DNA of 64,000 nucleotides from Holophagales bacterium (GTDB lineage: Bacteria; Acidobacteriota; Thermoanaerobaculia; UBA5066), in NCBI GenBank assembly GCA_016714815.1, contig JADKBZ010000003.1, positions 372,001-436,000 of the forward strand, given 5' to 3'. Positions 34,505 to 43,506 of the stretch are shown here, piece by piece. The notes under the pieces were generated by a model, which saw nothing but the letters and a program-made list of their open reading frames with translations, ran no database searches and was not told the origin of the DNA. A program made the translations under genes and the position numbers. Numbering within the stretch: the first letter of the stretch is position 1; the number at the start of each line of letters is the position of its first letter.

Positions 34505-35305
34505 TCAGCCTGCCGTGTACCCGCCGTCGGCGTCGACGGTGTGGCCCGTGTAGAAGTCCGACGCCTTCGAGACGAGGAAGAGGAGCGGGCCGGCCAGGTC
34601 CTCGGGCTCGCCGAGGCGGCCGAGCGGGACGCGAGCGAGGAAGCCGGCGCGGACCGCCTTCGCCTTCTCGTCGTCGGCGAACATCCAGGCCGTCAGGGCC
34701 GACCGGAAGACGGTCGGCGCGATCGCGTTGACCGTGATGCCGTACTTGCCCCACTCGCAGCCGAGGGCGCGTGTGATTCCGTCGACCGCCGCCTTCGAGG
34801 AGCAGTAGGCGCTGTAGCCCATCGGGTGCCCGAGCTTGGCGCGCGCGGAGGACATGAGGACGACCTTGCCGCCTCCGCCGCGGGCGATCGCGCGCTTGCC
34901 GAACTCGCGGCAGAGGAGCCACGAGGCGGTGACGTTCGCTTCCATGACCTTCGCGAAGCGCTCGGGGGCCATGTCGACGATCGGAGAGACGTCGTTCATC
35001 CCCGAGCCGACGACGAGGATGTCGACCTGCCCGAAGCGGGTCGCGGCGGCGTCGAAGATCGCCGTGCAGTCGGCTTCGGTGTTCGGGCGGCGGCCCACGG
35101 TCTCGACCTCGGCGCCGTAGGCGCGGCACTCGGCGGCCGTCGCCTCGAGCTCCGCGGCCTTCCCCGCCGTCAGGACGAGCCGGGCGCCCGCCCCCGCAAG
35201 GACCTTCGCCGCGACGGACCCGAACGCCCCGGAGGCGCCGGTGACGACCGCGACCTTCCCCTGGATGTCGAAGAGCTTTAGCGGTTCCCGGAGGTAGTCG
35301 GTCAT
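34505..35305 (-). CDS. Short-chain dehydrogenase/reductase (candidate phloroglucinol reductase)
   Basis: 266 residues, classical SDR: cofactor loop TGASGAFG at 22-29, Ser152/153 in LMSSARAKLG, and the catalytic pair Tyr167-x3-Lys171 in YSAYCSSK. The ending SDFYTGHTVDADGGYTAG is normal for the family. The known anaerobic phloroglucinol reductase of Eubacterium oxidoreducens is an NADPH-dependent SDR forming dihydrophloroglucinol. Here the next genes are a cupin and a cyclase-family hydrolase, the order expected if this is the reductase. Sequence alone would only support a generic 3-oxoacyl-type reductase. Overlap with the cupin is four bases. Confidence 0.82.
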   Translation of the reverse strand: MTDYLREPLKLFDIQGKVAVVTGASGAFGSVAAKVLAGAGARLVLTAGKAAELEATAAECRAYGAEVETVGRRPNTEADCTAIFDAAATRFGQVDILVVGSGMNDVSPIVDMAPERFAKVMEANVTASWLLCREFGKRAIARGGGGKVVLMSSARAKLGHPMGYSAYCSSKAAVDGITRALGCEWGKYGITVNAIAPTVFRSALTAWMFADDEKAKAVRAGFLARVPLGRLGEPEDLAGPLLFLVSKASDFYTGHTVDADGGYTAG

Positions 35306-35655
35306 TTCGCCGACTCCGGGTAGGGCATGACGACGAGCATCGTCGCGACCGCGTTCGTCTCGTTCTTCACCTCGCGGACGACGCCGCCGCCGATGAAGAC
35401 GCTGTCGAGCGGGTGGAGGACGACCTCGCTCCCCTCCGCGCGGACCGTCACCTCGCCCGCGAGGACGACGTAGACCTTCTCGAGCGGCGAGGCGTCGGGA
35501 CCGGCGCCGCCGCCGGGGAGGAAGTGCGAGAGGCCGACCCAGCTCTTCGTCGGGCCCCCTTCCTCGAACCCCTGCAGTCGGACGGCCCGCATGTCGAAGT
35601 GGTTCGGAGCCTGATAGGGCTTCGCGTCGTTGAAGCGCTTGACGAGCATCTTCAT
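35302..35655 (-). CDS. Single-domain cupin
   Basis: 117 residues. Cupin motif 1 is degenerate (SHFLPGGGAGPDASPLEKVYVVLAG) with the usual histidine pair replaced by a Gly/Asp/Ser stretch. Motif 2 (LHPLDSVFIGGGVVREVKNE) has lost its histidine too. So metal binding is doubtful and a ligand-binding or stabilising role is more likely. It is wedged between the cyclase (ATGA overlap) and the SDR (ATGA overlap), hence co-translated with both. It might assist tautomerisation or regulate the pair; no known cupin step exists in the phloroglucinol route. Confidence 0.75.
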   Translation of the reverse strand: MKMLVKRFNDAKPYQAPNHFDMRAVRLQGFEEGGPTKSWVGLSHFLPGGGAGPDASPLEKVYVVLAGEVTVRAEGSEVVLHPLDSVFIGGGVVREVKNETNAVATMLVVMPYPESAK

Positions 35656-36494
35656 CCCCTCCCCGTCTCGATCCGGTATTCGCCCTTCGGGTCCGTCATC
35701 GCGACGACGCGCACCATGCAGCCGTCGCCCTTGACCCATCGCCACGGGAAGATCGCGAAGGTGCAGCGCTTCCCGGTGATCTTGTCGATGTCGCCACCGA
35801 CGTTCTCGACGCCGCAGATCCCCGCCTTGAGGATGATGTGGTGGCACGGCTCCCACTCGGGGAAGTCCTGCAGGACGTCGTGTCCGGTCGTCGCCTTGTA
35901 CTCGGCGCAAACGCGCGGCAGGAGCCCCTTCTCGCCGCCCGGGCCGTGCGGCCCGATGGCCGTCGCGAGCGGGTGGTCGAGCGCCTGCGTGTCGGTGCCG
36001 ACGAGCTTGACCTTCTTCTCTACGAACCACTCGCCGGCTTCCTTGTAGAAGCCCGGGGAGTAGCCGTAGTAGTTGTTGTTGTCGCCGTAGTACTGGTGCC
36101 ACCCCGTGTTGACGATGACGATGTCCCCCTCGCGGATCTCGGGGCGCGCCGCCTCGAGGTCTGCCGGGGTGATGACTTCCCACTTCTTCTTCGGGATCGA
36201 GACGACGACGCCGGTGCCGAAGAAGTGCGGGAGGGGCACCTCGTCCATGAAAGCCGTCTCTTCCACGACGTGGGCCGGGGCGTCCATGTGGGTCCCCGAG
36301 TGCATCGTGATCGTCATCCGGTTCGTCAGGACGCCGGAGCGCGCCATCGTGTGGAGGCGCCAGATGCTCACGTCCTCGAAGTAGGGCCAGCAGGGGACGC
36401 CGAGGCCCCAGGGGTGGGTCAGGTCGTAGAACTCGAGCCCCGTCCCGTTCTTCAGGTTCTCCTCGAATTCGGTCCCGCGGATGTTCACGGTCAT
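35652..36494 (-). CDS. Cyclase-family metal-dependent hydrolase (candidate dihydrophloroglucinol cyclohydrolase)
   Basis: 280 residues of the kynurenine-formamidase/cyclase fold. The metal motif HSGTHMDAPAH is intact at 65-75; FYDLTHPWG near 22 and the late GICGVENVGG with FAIFPWRWVKGDG complete the family pattern. The unusual NTGWHQYYGDNNNYYG stretch around 130-145 may shape the pocket. Ring-opening hydrolysis of dihydrophloroglucinol to 3-hydroxy-5-oxohexanoate is, to my knowledge, performed by an enzyme of this superfamily in clostridia. As the first gene of run C, ahead of an SDR and a hydroxyacyl dehydrogenase, it fits that step. A different cyclic ketone or an aryl formamide would be the alternatives. 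Confidence 0.82.
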   Translation of the reverse strand: MTVNIRGTEFEENLKNGTGLEFYDLTHPWGLGVPCWPYFEDVSIWRLHTMARSGVLTNRMTITMHSGTHMDAPAHVVEETAFMDEVPLPHFFGTGVVVSIPKKKWEVITPADLEAARPEIREGDIVIVNTGWHQYYGDNNNYYGYSPGFYKEAGEWFVEKKVKLVGTDTQALDHPLATAIGPHGPGGEKGLLPRVCAEYKATTGHDVLQDFPEWEPCHHIILKAGICGVENVGGDIDKITGKRCTFAIFPWRWVKGDGCMVRVVAMTDPKGEYRIETGRG

Positions 36495-36558
36495 CGGGCT
36501 GCCTCCCTTCCCGCCCCGGGGCGTTCGCCGCGTCCGGGGAGGTTCCGTTTCTGTCTCA

Positions 36559-36609
36559 CCATGCGATACGCATGTACTGTATCTTGGGTCTATGCGACAC
36601 GACTGTCAA
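36559..36609 (-). promoter_or_regulatory. Promoter and operator C (run C)
   Basis: Toward the cyclase gene: -35 TTGACA (36604-36609), 17-base spacer, -10 CAAGAT (36581-36586), two bases, then AGTACATGCGTATC (36565-36578), the same palindrome type as at A, B and D. The -35 is a perfect consensus, and the operator covers the expected start of transcription. Confidence 0.75.
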
Positions 36610-36682
36610 GTGCTCTTGCGGGGTTTCATTTCGTTGTCCTTCGATCCGTCAGGAGAGGTCCGGGCCCCGCCCGGAGAACGTT

Positions 36683-36722
36683 TCCTCCCGGTCCGTCCCG
36701 TGACGGGAACGGCCCGGGAGGA
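36683..36722 (-). terminator. Hairpin terminator of run D
   Basis: TCCTCCCGG at the left end pairs with CCGGGAGGA at the right, with an inner TCCCGT/ACGGGA stem. It lies 15 bases past the stop of the PhlG-like gene that ends run D and before the promoter of run C. Confidence 0.55.
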
Positions 36723-36737
36723 AGCGGTGGACGAGGT

Positions 36738-37631
36738 TCAGACGATCAGCTCGCCCTTCATCTCGGCGTAGATCTCCGGGAGCATCCGTCCGAGGTTCGC
36801 GAACTCCTTCACGTTGTGCCGCGCGAGCCCCTGGACGGCCGGCTGCGGCACCGCCACGCCCGGGGGGAGCGTCAGCTCGGGCTTCCCGTTCGACATCCGG
36901 TACCCCATCCAGAAGCGGGTCCGGTGCTCGATGCCGCCCGGGATGTCCCGGAAGATGTGGCACATGAGCGCCGGCACCGTGAGGCTGTCTTCCTTCTTGT
37001 CGACGGGGACGGCCCAGCCGAAGCCACCGGCGAAAGTCGAGACGTTCGGCTGCTTCCAGCGCTCCATGTCGAAGCCGAAGTCCTTCGGCGAGAGGAACGT
37101 GATGTCGATGTTGTCCTGCCCGCACTCGCAGTCCTCGGTGACGTGGTGCGTCTGGCCCCAGTTCTTCTCCTTGAGGGGGACGGCAGGGTCCAGGAAGCGC
37201 CTGCGCGTCTCGGGGCTGATGACGAGCCCGGCGTGGGCGGGCGGGTACCAGATCCGGTAACGCAGGTCCTCGAGCGTGTGCCAGACGAACCACCAGTCGA
37301 TCATCTCGGCGGTTACGCCCGGGTACTGGTTCATCGACGCTATGAAACCGGCGCCGTTCGGCAGGTTGCACCAGCCGATCTCGAGGTCGAGATAGCCCGG
37401 GTTCAGCAGGTCGTTGAGCTGCTCCGGGTAAATTGCCTTCGACGCATCGGCGCGCTCGTCCATGATCGCGAGCTTCTTCGGGTCGTGCGGATAGGGTTCG
37501 CGGTAGTACTTCGCGAACGGCCGATTCTGCTCCTCGGGCGTGAGGGGCGGACGGAGGGCCTTCGCCTTGCTCGCGACTAGCGTGTCGCGGGCATTCGTCT
37601 GGGACTTCCACTCGGCGATGGGCTCGGTCAT
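36738..37631 (-). CDS. PhlG/phloretin-hydrolase family C-C hydrolase (copy 3)
   Basis: 297 residues, clear paralogue of 19634-20476. Core EMIDWWFVWHTLEDLRYRIW at 109-128, candidate metal ligands His133 (PPAHAGLV), Glu166 (HHVTEDCECG) and His225 (LMCHIFRDIPGG), and the shared WMGYRM and HNVKEFANL blocks near the end. Last gene of run D, 11 bases after an EthD protein and downstream of the envelope genes. The reaction inferred from the family is hydrolytic removal of an acyl chain from an acylphloroglucinol-type ring. Sequence differences from copy 2 (an extra 17 residues at the N-terminus and a changed loop after 205) suggest a distinct side-chain specificity. Confidence 0.75.
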   Translation of the reverse strand: MTEPIAEWKSQTNARDTLVASKAKALRPPLTPEEQNRPFAKYYREPYPHDPKKLAIMDERADASKAIYPEQLNDLLNPGYLDLEIGWCNLPNGAGFIASMNQYPGVTAEMIDWWFVWHTLEDLRYRIWYPPAHAGLVISPETRRRFLDPAVPLKEKNWGQTHHVTEDCECGQDNIDITFLSPKDFGFDMERWKQPNVSTFAGGFGWAVPVDKKEDSLTVPALMCHIFRDIPGGIEHRTRFWMGYRMSNGKPELTLPPGVAVPQPAVQGLARHNVKEFANLGRMLPEIYAEMKGELIV

Positions 37632-37642
37632 GGCAGCTCTCC

Positions 37643-38443
37643 TCAGGCGGCCGGCGCGACGCCGGGCCTGTCGCGAACGATGGCGACGGGGCGCGTGTAG
37701 AGGAAGAAGGAGCGGGACCAATCCGCGAATCTCTTCGGGTAGGCCTGGAGGGCCTCGTTGTAGTCGCGGAAGGCGCCGACCTGCTCCATCGTGTCGAACC
37801 AGTAGGCGGCGACGGCGTCGTAGATCGGCATGTCGACCATCCCGAAGTGCCGCCGCGCCTCGAAGTCGTTGTCCGAGAGGCGGCAGCGCCGGTTCAGGAC
37901 GCAGCGGCGCAGCTGCGAGCGCATCGCCGGCGTCGCCTCCATCGCGGCGGCGTGCGCCTCGTGCCAGTACCGGTAGTAGTCCTCGCGGAATACCTCGTCG
38001 TCGCGCATCAGGTACTGGAGGACCTTCACCGCGCCGACGCCGCTCACGAAGCCGAGCCCAGGGTTGAACTTCGGCATCGGGGTCGGGACGGCGATCTCCT
38101 CCTCCTCGGCCATCAGGACGATGTTCCTCGGCTCGTCGGCGAAGAACTTGCCGTCCTGCGCCGCCTTCGAAGGCTGGCCGCCCGGGTTGTCGAGCGCCAT
38201 GATCATGTCGCGGAAGTTCTCGAACGCGAGCTCGACGACGCAGTCGCGCTCGGCGACCTGCTGGTGGGTCTTGTCCGAGAGGACTCCGAACGCCCCGTCG
38301 ATCACGTGGTACTGGATGTACGTGACGATCTTCGAGGGCTCCTCGCGGGCGATCGTCCCGTGGTAGTGCTCGATGTAGCGGAAGTACTCGGCCTTCGTGA
38401 GGCCCGGCCGCTTGCGCGAGGCGGCCATCATCTTGATCGGCAT
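37643..38443 (-). CDS. EthD/dimeric alpha-beta barrel protein, two domains (copy 2)
   Basis: 266 residues. The first half opens with MPIKMMAASRKRPGLTKAEY and has the EthD-like YIEHYHGTIA; the second half repeats the plan with VKVLQYLMRDDEVFREDYY and WHEAHAAAMEATPAM. The two-domain design mirrors the protein at 27322-28197, although the sequences have diverged. In polyketide and aromatic pathways such barrels act as cyclases, decarboxylases or cofactor-free oxygenases. It sits between the MMPL permease and the PhlG-like hydrolase, so it may process the imported substrate before or after deacylation. Confidence 0.7.
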   Translation of the reverse strand: MPIKMMAASRKRPGLTKAEYFRYIEHYHGTIAREEPSKIVTYIQYHVIDGAFGVLSDKTHQQVAERDCVVELAFENFRDMIMALDNPGGQPSKAAQDGKFFADEPRNIVLMAEEEEIAVPTPMPKFNPGLGFVSGVGAVKVLQYLMRDDEVFREDYYRYWHEAHAAAMEATPAMRSQLRRCVLNRRCRLSDNDFEARRHFGMVDMPIYDAVAAYWFDTMEQVGAFRDYNEALQAYPKRFADWSRSFFLYTRPVAIVRDRPGVAPAA

Positions 38444-38483
38444 TTCCCCGTCCTCCCTGTCTCGTTCGTCCCGTTTCGCGGCC

Positions 38484-40900
38484 TCAGGCCGCCGTCGGCT
38501 CTCCGGCGGGGACCGCGGCCGGCTCCGCCTTCCTGCCGCCCATCATGAAATTGGCCAGCGCCGGCAGGAGGATCAGCGCCCCGACCATGTTCCAGAGGAA
38601 CATGAAAGCCAGGAGCAGACCCATGTCGGCCTGGAACTTGATCGGCGAGAAGACCCACGTCGCGACCGCGATCGCCAGCGTGAAGCCCGTGAGCATGACG
38701 ACCTTCCCCGTGAAGAGGAGGGCCCGGTAGTAGGCCTCGGTCAGGGGCAGCCCTTCCCGCATCCGGGCGAGGGTCACGCTCAGGATGTAGAGGGCGTAGT
38801 CGACGCCGATCCCTACGCCGAGGGCGATGACCGGCAGCGTCGCGACCTTCACCCCCATTCCGAGGCCGACCATGAGCGCCTCGGCGAGCATCGACGTGAC
38901 GACGAGGGGAAGCATCGCGACGAGGACGGCCTTCCAGGAGCGGAAGGTGATGAAGCAGAGGACGGCGACGACGCCGTAGACCAGGTACAGCATGATTCGC
39001 CACGCCTGCTTGACGACGATGTTCGTCGCCGCCTCGATCCCCGCGCTTCCGGCCGCCATCAGGAACTTCACGTCCTTCGTGTCGTTCGCGGCGGCGAATG
39101 CCTCGACGTGGGTCACGACCCGCGAGAGCGTGTCCGCCTTGTGGTCCTTCAGGAAGACGTACATCGTCAGGAGGCTGCACGAGTCGTTGTAGAGGCCCCG
39201 GGGCGCGCCCGCCGTGATCGTGTTGAGCATGTCCTGGTTCTTGACGAGCTCGTACCACCGGGGGTTCGCCTCGTTCAGCCCCATCAGGACCCGCCGGTTC
39301 AGCCCGGCGAGCGTCGCCGTCGTCTCGACGCCGGGGAGCTGCCTCAGCTCCCACTCGAGCGCGTCGACTTTCATGATGGTGTCGTACGCCGAGCAGGCGC
39401 CTTCGGGGGTCTTCACCATCACCGCAAAGACGTCGCTGGAGGCGCCGTACGCGGCGTTCATGAACGCCACGTCCTTGTTGTAGCGCGAGTCGGGCCGCAG
39501 CTCCGGCGCGCCGGGTCGAGGTCGCCGATCTTGAGCTGGTGGCTCACGACGGCGCCCGCGACGAGAAGGACCGCGCCGATCACGACGGCGACGGTCGCCC
39601 GCCCGCGCGTCGTGAAGGACGCGATGAACCGCCACATCCCGCCGCTCCCCTCGCCTTTCTCGGCCTCCTCCTCCGTCCGGAGGCTCCTGTGCGCCGCCTC
39701 GAGGCTCACGCCCGTATAGCTGAGAAGTATGGGGAGGAGGATGAGGTTTGTGAAGATGAGGACGGCGACGCCGATGCTCGCGGCGATGGCGAGCTCGCGG
39801 ATGACCTGGATCTGGATCACGAGGAGGACTGCGAACCCGACGGCGTCGGCGAGAAGGGCCGTGAGGCCCGCGAGGAAGAGCCGCCGGAACGTGTAGCGGG
39901 CCGCCACGAGGCGGTGGGCCCCGCGGCCGACGTCCTGCATGATGCCGTTCATCTTCTGGGCGCCGTGGCTCATCCCGATCGCGAAGATGAGGAACGGCAC
40001 GAGCATCGAGTACGGGTCGAGCGCGTAGCCGAGCGTCCGGATCAGCCCGAGCTGCCAGACGACCGCGATGAGCGACGCCAGGACGACGAGAACCGTACTC
40101 CGGGCGCAGCGCGTGTACCAGAAGACCATGACCATCGCGATCAGGATCGCGACACCGAAGAAGACGACGACGACCTTCAGCCCCTCGATCAGGTCGCCGA
40201 TGATCTTCGCGAAGCCGGTGATGTGGATCGCGACCTTCTCGGAGCCGAACTTCGTGCGTATCCGCTCCAGCTCGGCCGCGAGCTTGGTGTAGTCGAGAGG
40301 CTTGCCCTCGGCGTCGACGGCCAGGAGCGGCACGTAGATGATCGTCGACTTCCCGTCGAGGGCGACGAGCTGCCCGATCTCGCCCGAGCGGGCGACGTTG
40401 ATCGCCAGGAGCTGGAGGCTCTGGGGCGAGCCGTCGTAGCCGTCCGGGATGACCGGACCGCCTTCGAGCCCCTCCTCCGTGACGCCGACCCAGCGGGTGC
40501 TCGGCGTCCAGAGCGACTTCATCTGCGCCCGGTTCACCCCCGGGATCAGGAAGACCTCGTCGCTGATCTTCGCGAGAGTGTCGAGGTATTCCTTGTCGTA
40601 GATCGGCCCCTTCGTGTTCTCGACGCCGATCCGGATCGCGTTCCCGAGCCCCGTCAGCTCGCTCTGGTAGGCGAGGAAGTTCGCGATGTAGGGCTGTCCG
40701 GTCGGGATCGTCTTCTCGAAGCTCGCGTTCAGCTTCAGGTGCGACGCCTGCCACCCGAGGACGAGGGTGACGACCGCGCAGATCGCGACGACGACGAGGC
40801 GGTGATTGAAAAGGGCCTGCTCGAGAAGGTTGCCCGATTTCTGGTCGAAGTCCTCGAGCTTCGCCGGCCCGGCCAGCGTGCTGCCGCCGACGTGACTCAT
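38484..40900 (-). CDS. MMPL/RND-family permease, frameshifted
   Basis: About 805 residues once a one-base deletion near 39505-39515 is restored: the first part ends HQLKIGDLDP and the other frame continues GAPELRPDSRYNKDVAFMNA. Two MMPL halves are visible, each with a periplasmic loop and about six helices; helix-4 regions have FFGVAILIAMVMVFWY and VYGVVAVLCFITF. MMPL permeases move lipids or hydrophobic compounds. In many Proteobacteria this type is encoded beside YCF48-like, DUF1329 and DUF1302 genes, as here. The start overlaps the YCF48-like stop (ATGA). Substrate probably a hydrophobic aromatic or its conjugate (inference). Confidence 0.82.
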
Positions 40901-42030
40901 CGGACACCTCCGGCGTGGTCTGCGGGTGGGGCGGCGGCGCGCGAGCCCGCGGGGGGAAGCTTCATGAGGCCCTGGAGCGTCAGGGCGAGGTATCCGTCCG
41001 GAAGCGGAAGGAATCGCGTCAGCGGCGGCAACGCCGGGACCGGGATCGGGTGGACGCTTCTTGCGCCGTCCTCGCTCACCCAGACCTGGCCGGCGAAGTT
41101 CGTCAGGTAGACCTTCCCTTCGGCGCCGAGGAGCGACGAGGTGACGTTCACGGGCGGTGCGGGCTCGACCTTCCGCCACTGTCCGGTGGTTTCGAGGACC
41201 CAGACGTTTCCGCGGAGTCCCGCCACGAGGACCTCCCCGGTCGGCAGCGGCAGGAGAGAGAAGAAGCTCCCCGCGTAGGGGGAATCGATCTTCCGGAAAC
41301 TCTGGCCGGCGTCGGTCGACTTCAGGAGAAGCCCCTGCTCTCCCGCGATGTAGAGCGCCCCGTTCGCCGGCCGCAGGGCGTAGAGGTGGAGGACCTTCGG
41401 GTTCTCGACCCGGTCCATCCACGGGATCCAGCTCTTTCCGCCATCCTCCGTCCGGAGGATGAGGTTGTAGGCGCCGAGGACGAACCCTGCCGTCTCGCTC
41501 TCGAACCAGAGGTCGAGGAACGGCTTGTCGGGCCCGTCGGCGACGAGCCTCTCGGCTTCCGCCAGGAGGGCCGAGGCCTTCGGGTCGTCAGCCGGGGCCT
41601 TCGCCACAGCCGCCTTCGCCGCCGCGAGCGCGAGCTCTGCGGCCTTCACGCCGTCGAGCTGGAGGGTCCAGCTCTCGCCGGCATCGTCGGTCCTGAGGAC
41701 AGCGCCGTAGTGCCCGACCGCCCAGCCCGTCTTCGCGTTGACGAAGCGGACGGCCGTCAGCGTGACGCTGACGGGGACCTTCCCCTGGCGCCAGGTCGCC
41801 CCGGAATCGTCGGAGAGGAGGACGATGCCCCGCTCGCCGACGACGACGAGCCGCTCTCCCGCGCGCGCGACGTCGAGAAGGACCTGCCGGCGCGCGTGCA
41901 CGGACGCGATCGCCGGCCGCTGGAGAGGTTCGGCGACCCGGGCAGCGGGAGGCGCCGGCGGGCCGGCGAGGAGTGCGCCCGCGGCCCCGATGCCGGTCAG
42001 CGCGAGGAGGAGGCGAGGGACCCGTTTCAT
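40897..42030 (-). CDS. YCF48/BNR-repeat beta-propeller, exported
   Basis: 377 residues with an N-terminal signal (RVPRLLLALTGIGAAGALLAG). Repeats of the photosynthesis-assembly YCF48 type follow, each with an Asp-box: SDDSGATWRQG, RTDDAGESWTLQ, RTEDGGKSWIPW, KSTDAGQSFRKI and a last SEDGARSV. This predicts a periplasmic beta-propeller. Homologues accompany MMPL/DUF1329/DUF1302 genes, so it is likely a periplasmic adaptor of that transport system. A 13-bp hairpin (42084-42112) lies between it and DUF1329, and its stop overlaps the MMPL start. Confidence 0.8.
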   Translation of the reverse strand: MKRVPRLLLALTGIGAAGALLAGPPAPPAARVAEPLQRPAIASVHARRQVLLDVARAGERLVVVGERGIVLLSDDSGATWRQGKVPVSVTLTAVRFVNAKTGWAVGHYGAVLRTDDAGESWTLQLDGVKAAELALAAAKAAVAKAPADDPKASALLAEAERLVADGPDKPFLDLWFESETAGFVLGAYNLILRTEDGGKSWIPWMDRVENPKVLHLYALRPANGALYIAGEQGLLLKSTDAGQSFRKIDSPYAGSFFSLLPLPTGEVLVAGLRGNVWVLETTGQWRKVEPAPPVNVTSSLLGAEGKVYLTNFAGQVWVSEDGARSVHPIPVPALPPLTRFLPLPDGYLALTLQGLMKLPPAGSRAAAPPADHAGGVR

Positions 42031-42083
42031 GCGAGACGCTCCTGTTCCGGATTCCGGACGCGGGACCTGGGGGCCGAAGAGGG

Positions 42084-42112
42084 AGCGGGGCCGCGCGCGG
42101 CGCGGCCCCGCT
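42084..42112. terminator. Perfect 13-bp hairpin inside run D
   Basis: AGCGGGGCCGCGC pairs with GCGCGGCCCCGCT around a 3-base loop, in the 92-base gap after the DUF1329 stop. It could be a partial terminator or mRNA-stabilising hairpin giving more of the two outer-membrane genes than of the permease genes behind it. Confidence 0.55.
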
Positions 42113-42122
42113 CGACCGGAAG

Positions 42123-43484
42123 CTAGCGGACGCTCTCCCCCGCCATGGCGTCGGGGGTGAAGACGGAGTCCTTGTAGGTGGGCATGATCGCGTACTGGTT
42201 GTCCGACTCGTTGAAGATGTTCGCCGCGTAGCCCGCCCCGGAGAGGAGGTCGTAGTAGCCGAACGACGTGCCGACGGTCGCCGGCAGGTCGGGCATCACG
42301 ACCGGGACTCGCCAGAGGGTTTTCCAGAGCTGGTTCTTGGCGTCCCAGCGATCCGCCAGGACCGGCATCCAGGTGTCCTCGTCGACGTAGTAGCGCCCCT
42401 TCGGCGCCTGGTGGCGCTTGCCCTGGCGGAGCGTCGCCTCGACGACCCAGACCCGGTGAAGCTCCCAGCGGACCTTGTCGGACGCGACGTGGTGCTGGCC
42501 GGGGACCAGGACCTCCGTGTCCTTCTTCGGCTGGAGGAACCGGTTGCTGTTGTAGGGGATGTACATTTCCTGCTTGCCGACGATCTTCCAGTCGAAGCGG
42601 TCGATGCGGCCCGTCCAGACTTCCATCTCGTCGAACGACATGACGCCGGCCGTCGCGGGCGTCGGCGTGTCGCAGCAGGCGACCGGGAGCTTGCGGACGC
42701 GGCGCTGGCCGGTCAGGTAGACCCAGGAGAGGGTCTTGTCGAAATCGACGTTCTCGCGGCCGACGATCGCCTCTCCGGCGCGGATCGGCGGGCCGGAGTT
42801 GACCAGCCGGATCATCCAGTACTCGCCGCCCCACTTGGCCGGGGGCACGTCCTTCAGGTAGTAGGGCGACTGCTGGTCGCCGACGCCCTCGGTCGAGAGG
42901 ACGTGCTTGCCGGAGGCGGTGATCAGGTACTGGTTGACGTGGAACTTCCAGTTCGCGCCGCGCCAGTAGAGGAGGCCGTTCCACATCACCTCGGCCCCGC
43001 TCTTCGGCAGCGGGAACGGGATGCCGGCGTACGCGCCCTCGATGGAATCGCCGTTCTTCGTGCTCCTCGCCTGGGTGGCGTTCTTGAACGTGGCGTCGTA
43101 GACCCACTGCGGCGCGGCGGCCGTCCGGTAGGTCTTGTAGACGTCGACCTTGAACGTGTCGGGGTACTTCTTCAGCATCGCCTTGACGCCGTCCGACAGC
43201 TTCGCGGCGTACTGGTCGACGTTCTTTGCCGTGATCGTGTAGAGGGCCTTCTCGGCAGCGAAGGGGTCTCCGCGCCGGCCCCCCGCCTTGTCGCCCGGGA
43301 TCGGCGTCGTGTAGCCGCCGTCCCACGCAGGGATCGTGCCGTCCTTGTTCCCGGCCTTCTCGGCGCCGAGCGGGGTCAGCTCGGCCTTCAGCTTCGCGGC
43401 TTCCTCGGGGGTCGCGGCCGTCGCGACGGGCGCGGCGACGCCGAGGCAGAGGGCTCCGGCCAGGAGGATGTGGAGGGTCTTCAC
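42123..43484 (-). CDS. DUF1329 outer-membrane-associated protein
   Basis: 453 residues. The signal peptide (KTLHILLAGALCLGVAAPVA) is followed by the family hallmark AELTPLGAEKAGNKDGTIPA, then FPLPKSGAEVMWNGLLYWRG, QRRVRKLPVACCDTPTPAT and WVVEATLRQGKRHQAPKGRY. DUF1329 proteins have a LolA/LolB-like fold and occur with DUF1302 barrels; they are thought to bind hydrophobic ligands at the outer membrane. Here the gene lies 22 bases after the barrel gene. Function inferred: shuttling the hydrophobic substrate between barrel and MMPL permease. Confidence 0.88.
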   Translation of the reverse strand: MKTLHILLAGALCLGVAAPVATAATPEEAAKLKAELTPLGAEKAGNKDGTIPAWDGGYTTPIPGDKAGGRRGDPFAAEKALYTITAKNVDQYAAKLSDGVKAMLKKYPDTFKVDVYKTYRTAAAPQWVYDATFKNATQARSTKNGDSIEGAYAGIPFPLPKSGAEVMWNGLLYWRGANWKFHVNQYLITASGKHVLSTEGVGDQQSPYYLKDVPPAKWGGEYWMIRLVNSGPPIRAGEAIVGRENVDFDKTLSWVYLTGQRRVRKLPVACCDTPTPATAGVMSFDEMEVWTGRIDRFDWKIVGKQEMYIPYNSNRFLQPKKDTEVLVPGQHHVASDKVRWELHRVWVVEATLRQGKRHQAPKGRYYVDEDTWMPVLADRWDAKNQLWKTLWRVPVVMPDLPATVGTSFGYYDLLSGAGYAANIFNESDNQYAIMPTYKDSVFTPDAMAGESVR

Positions 43485-43506
43485 GGTCTTCTCCTTGCTC
43501 TTCGGC

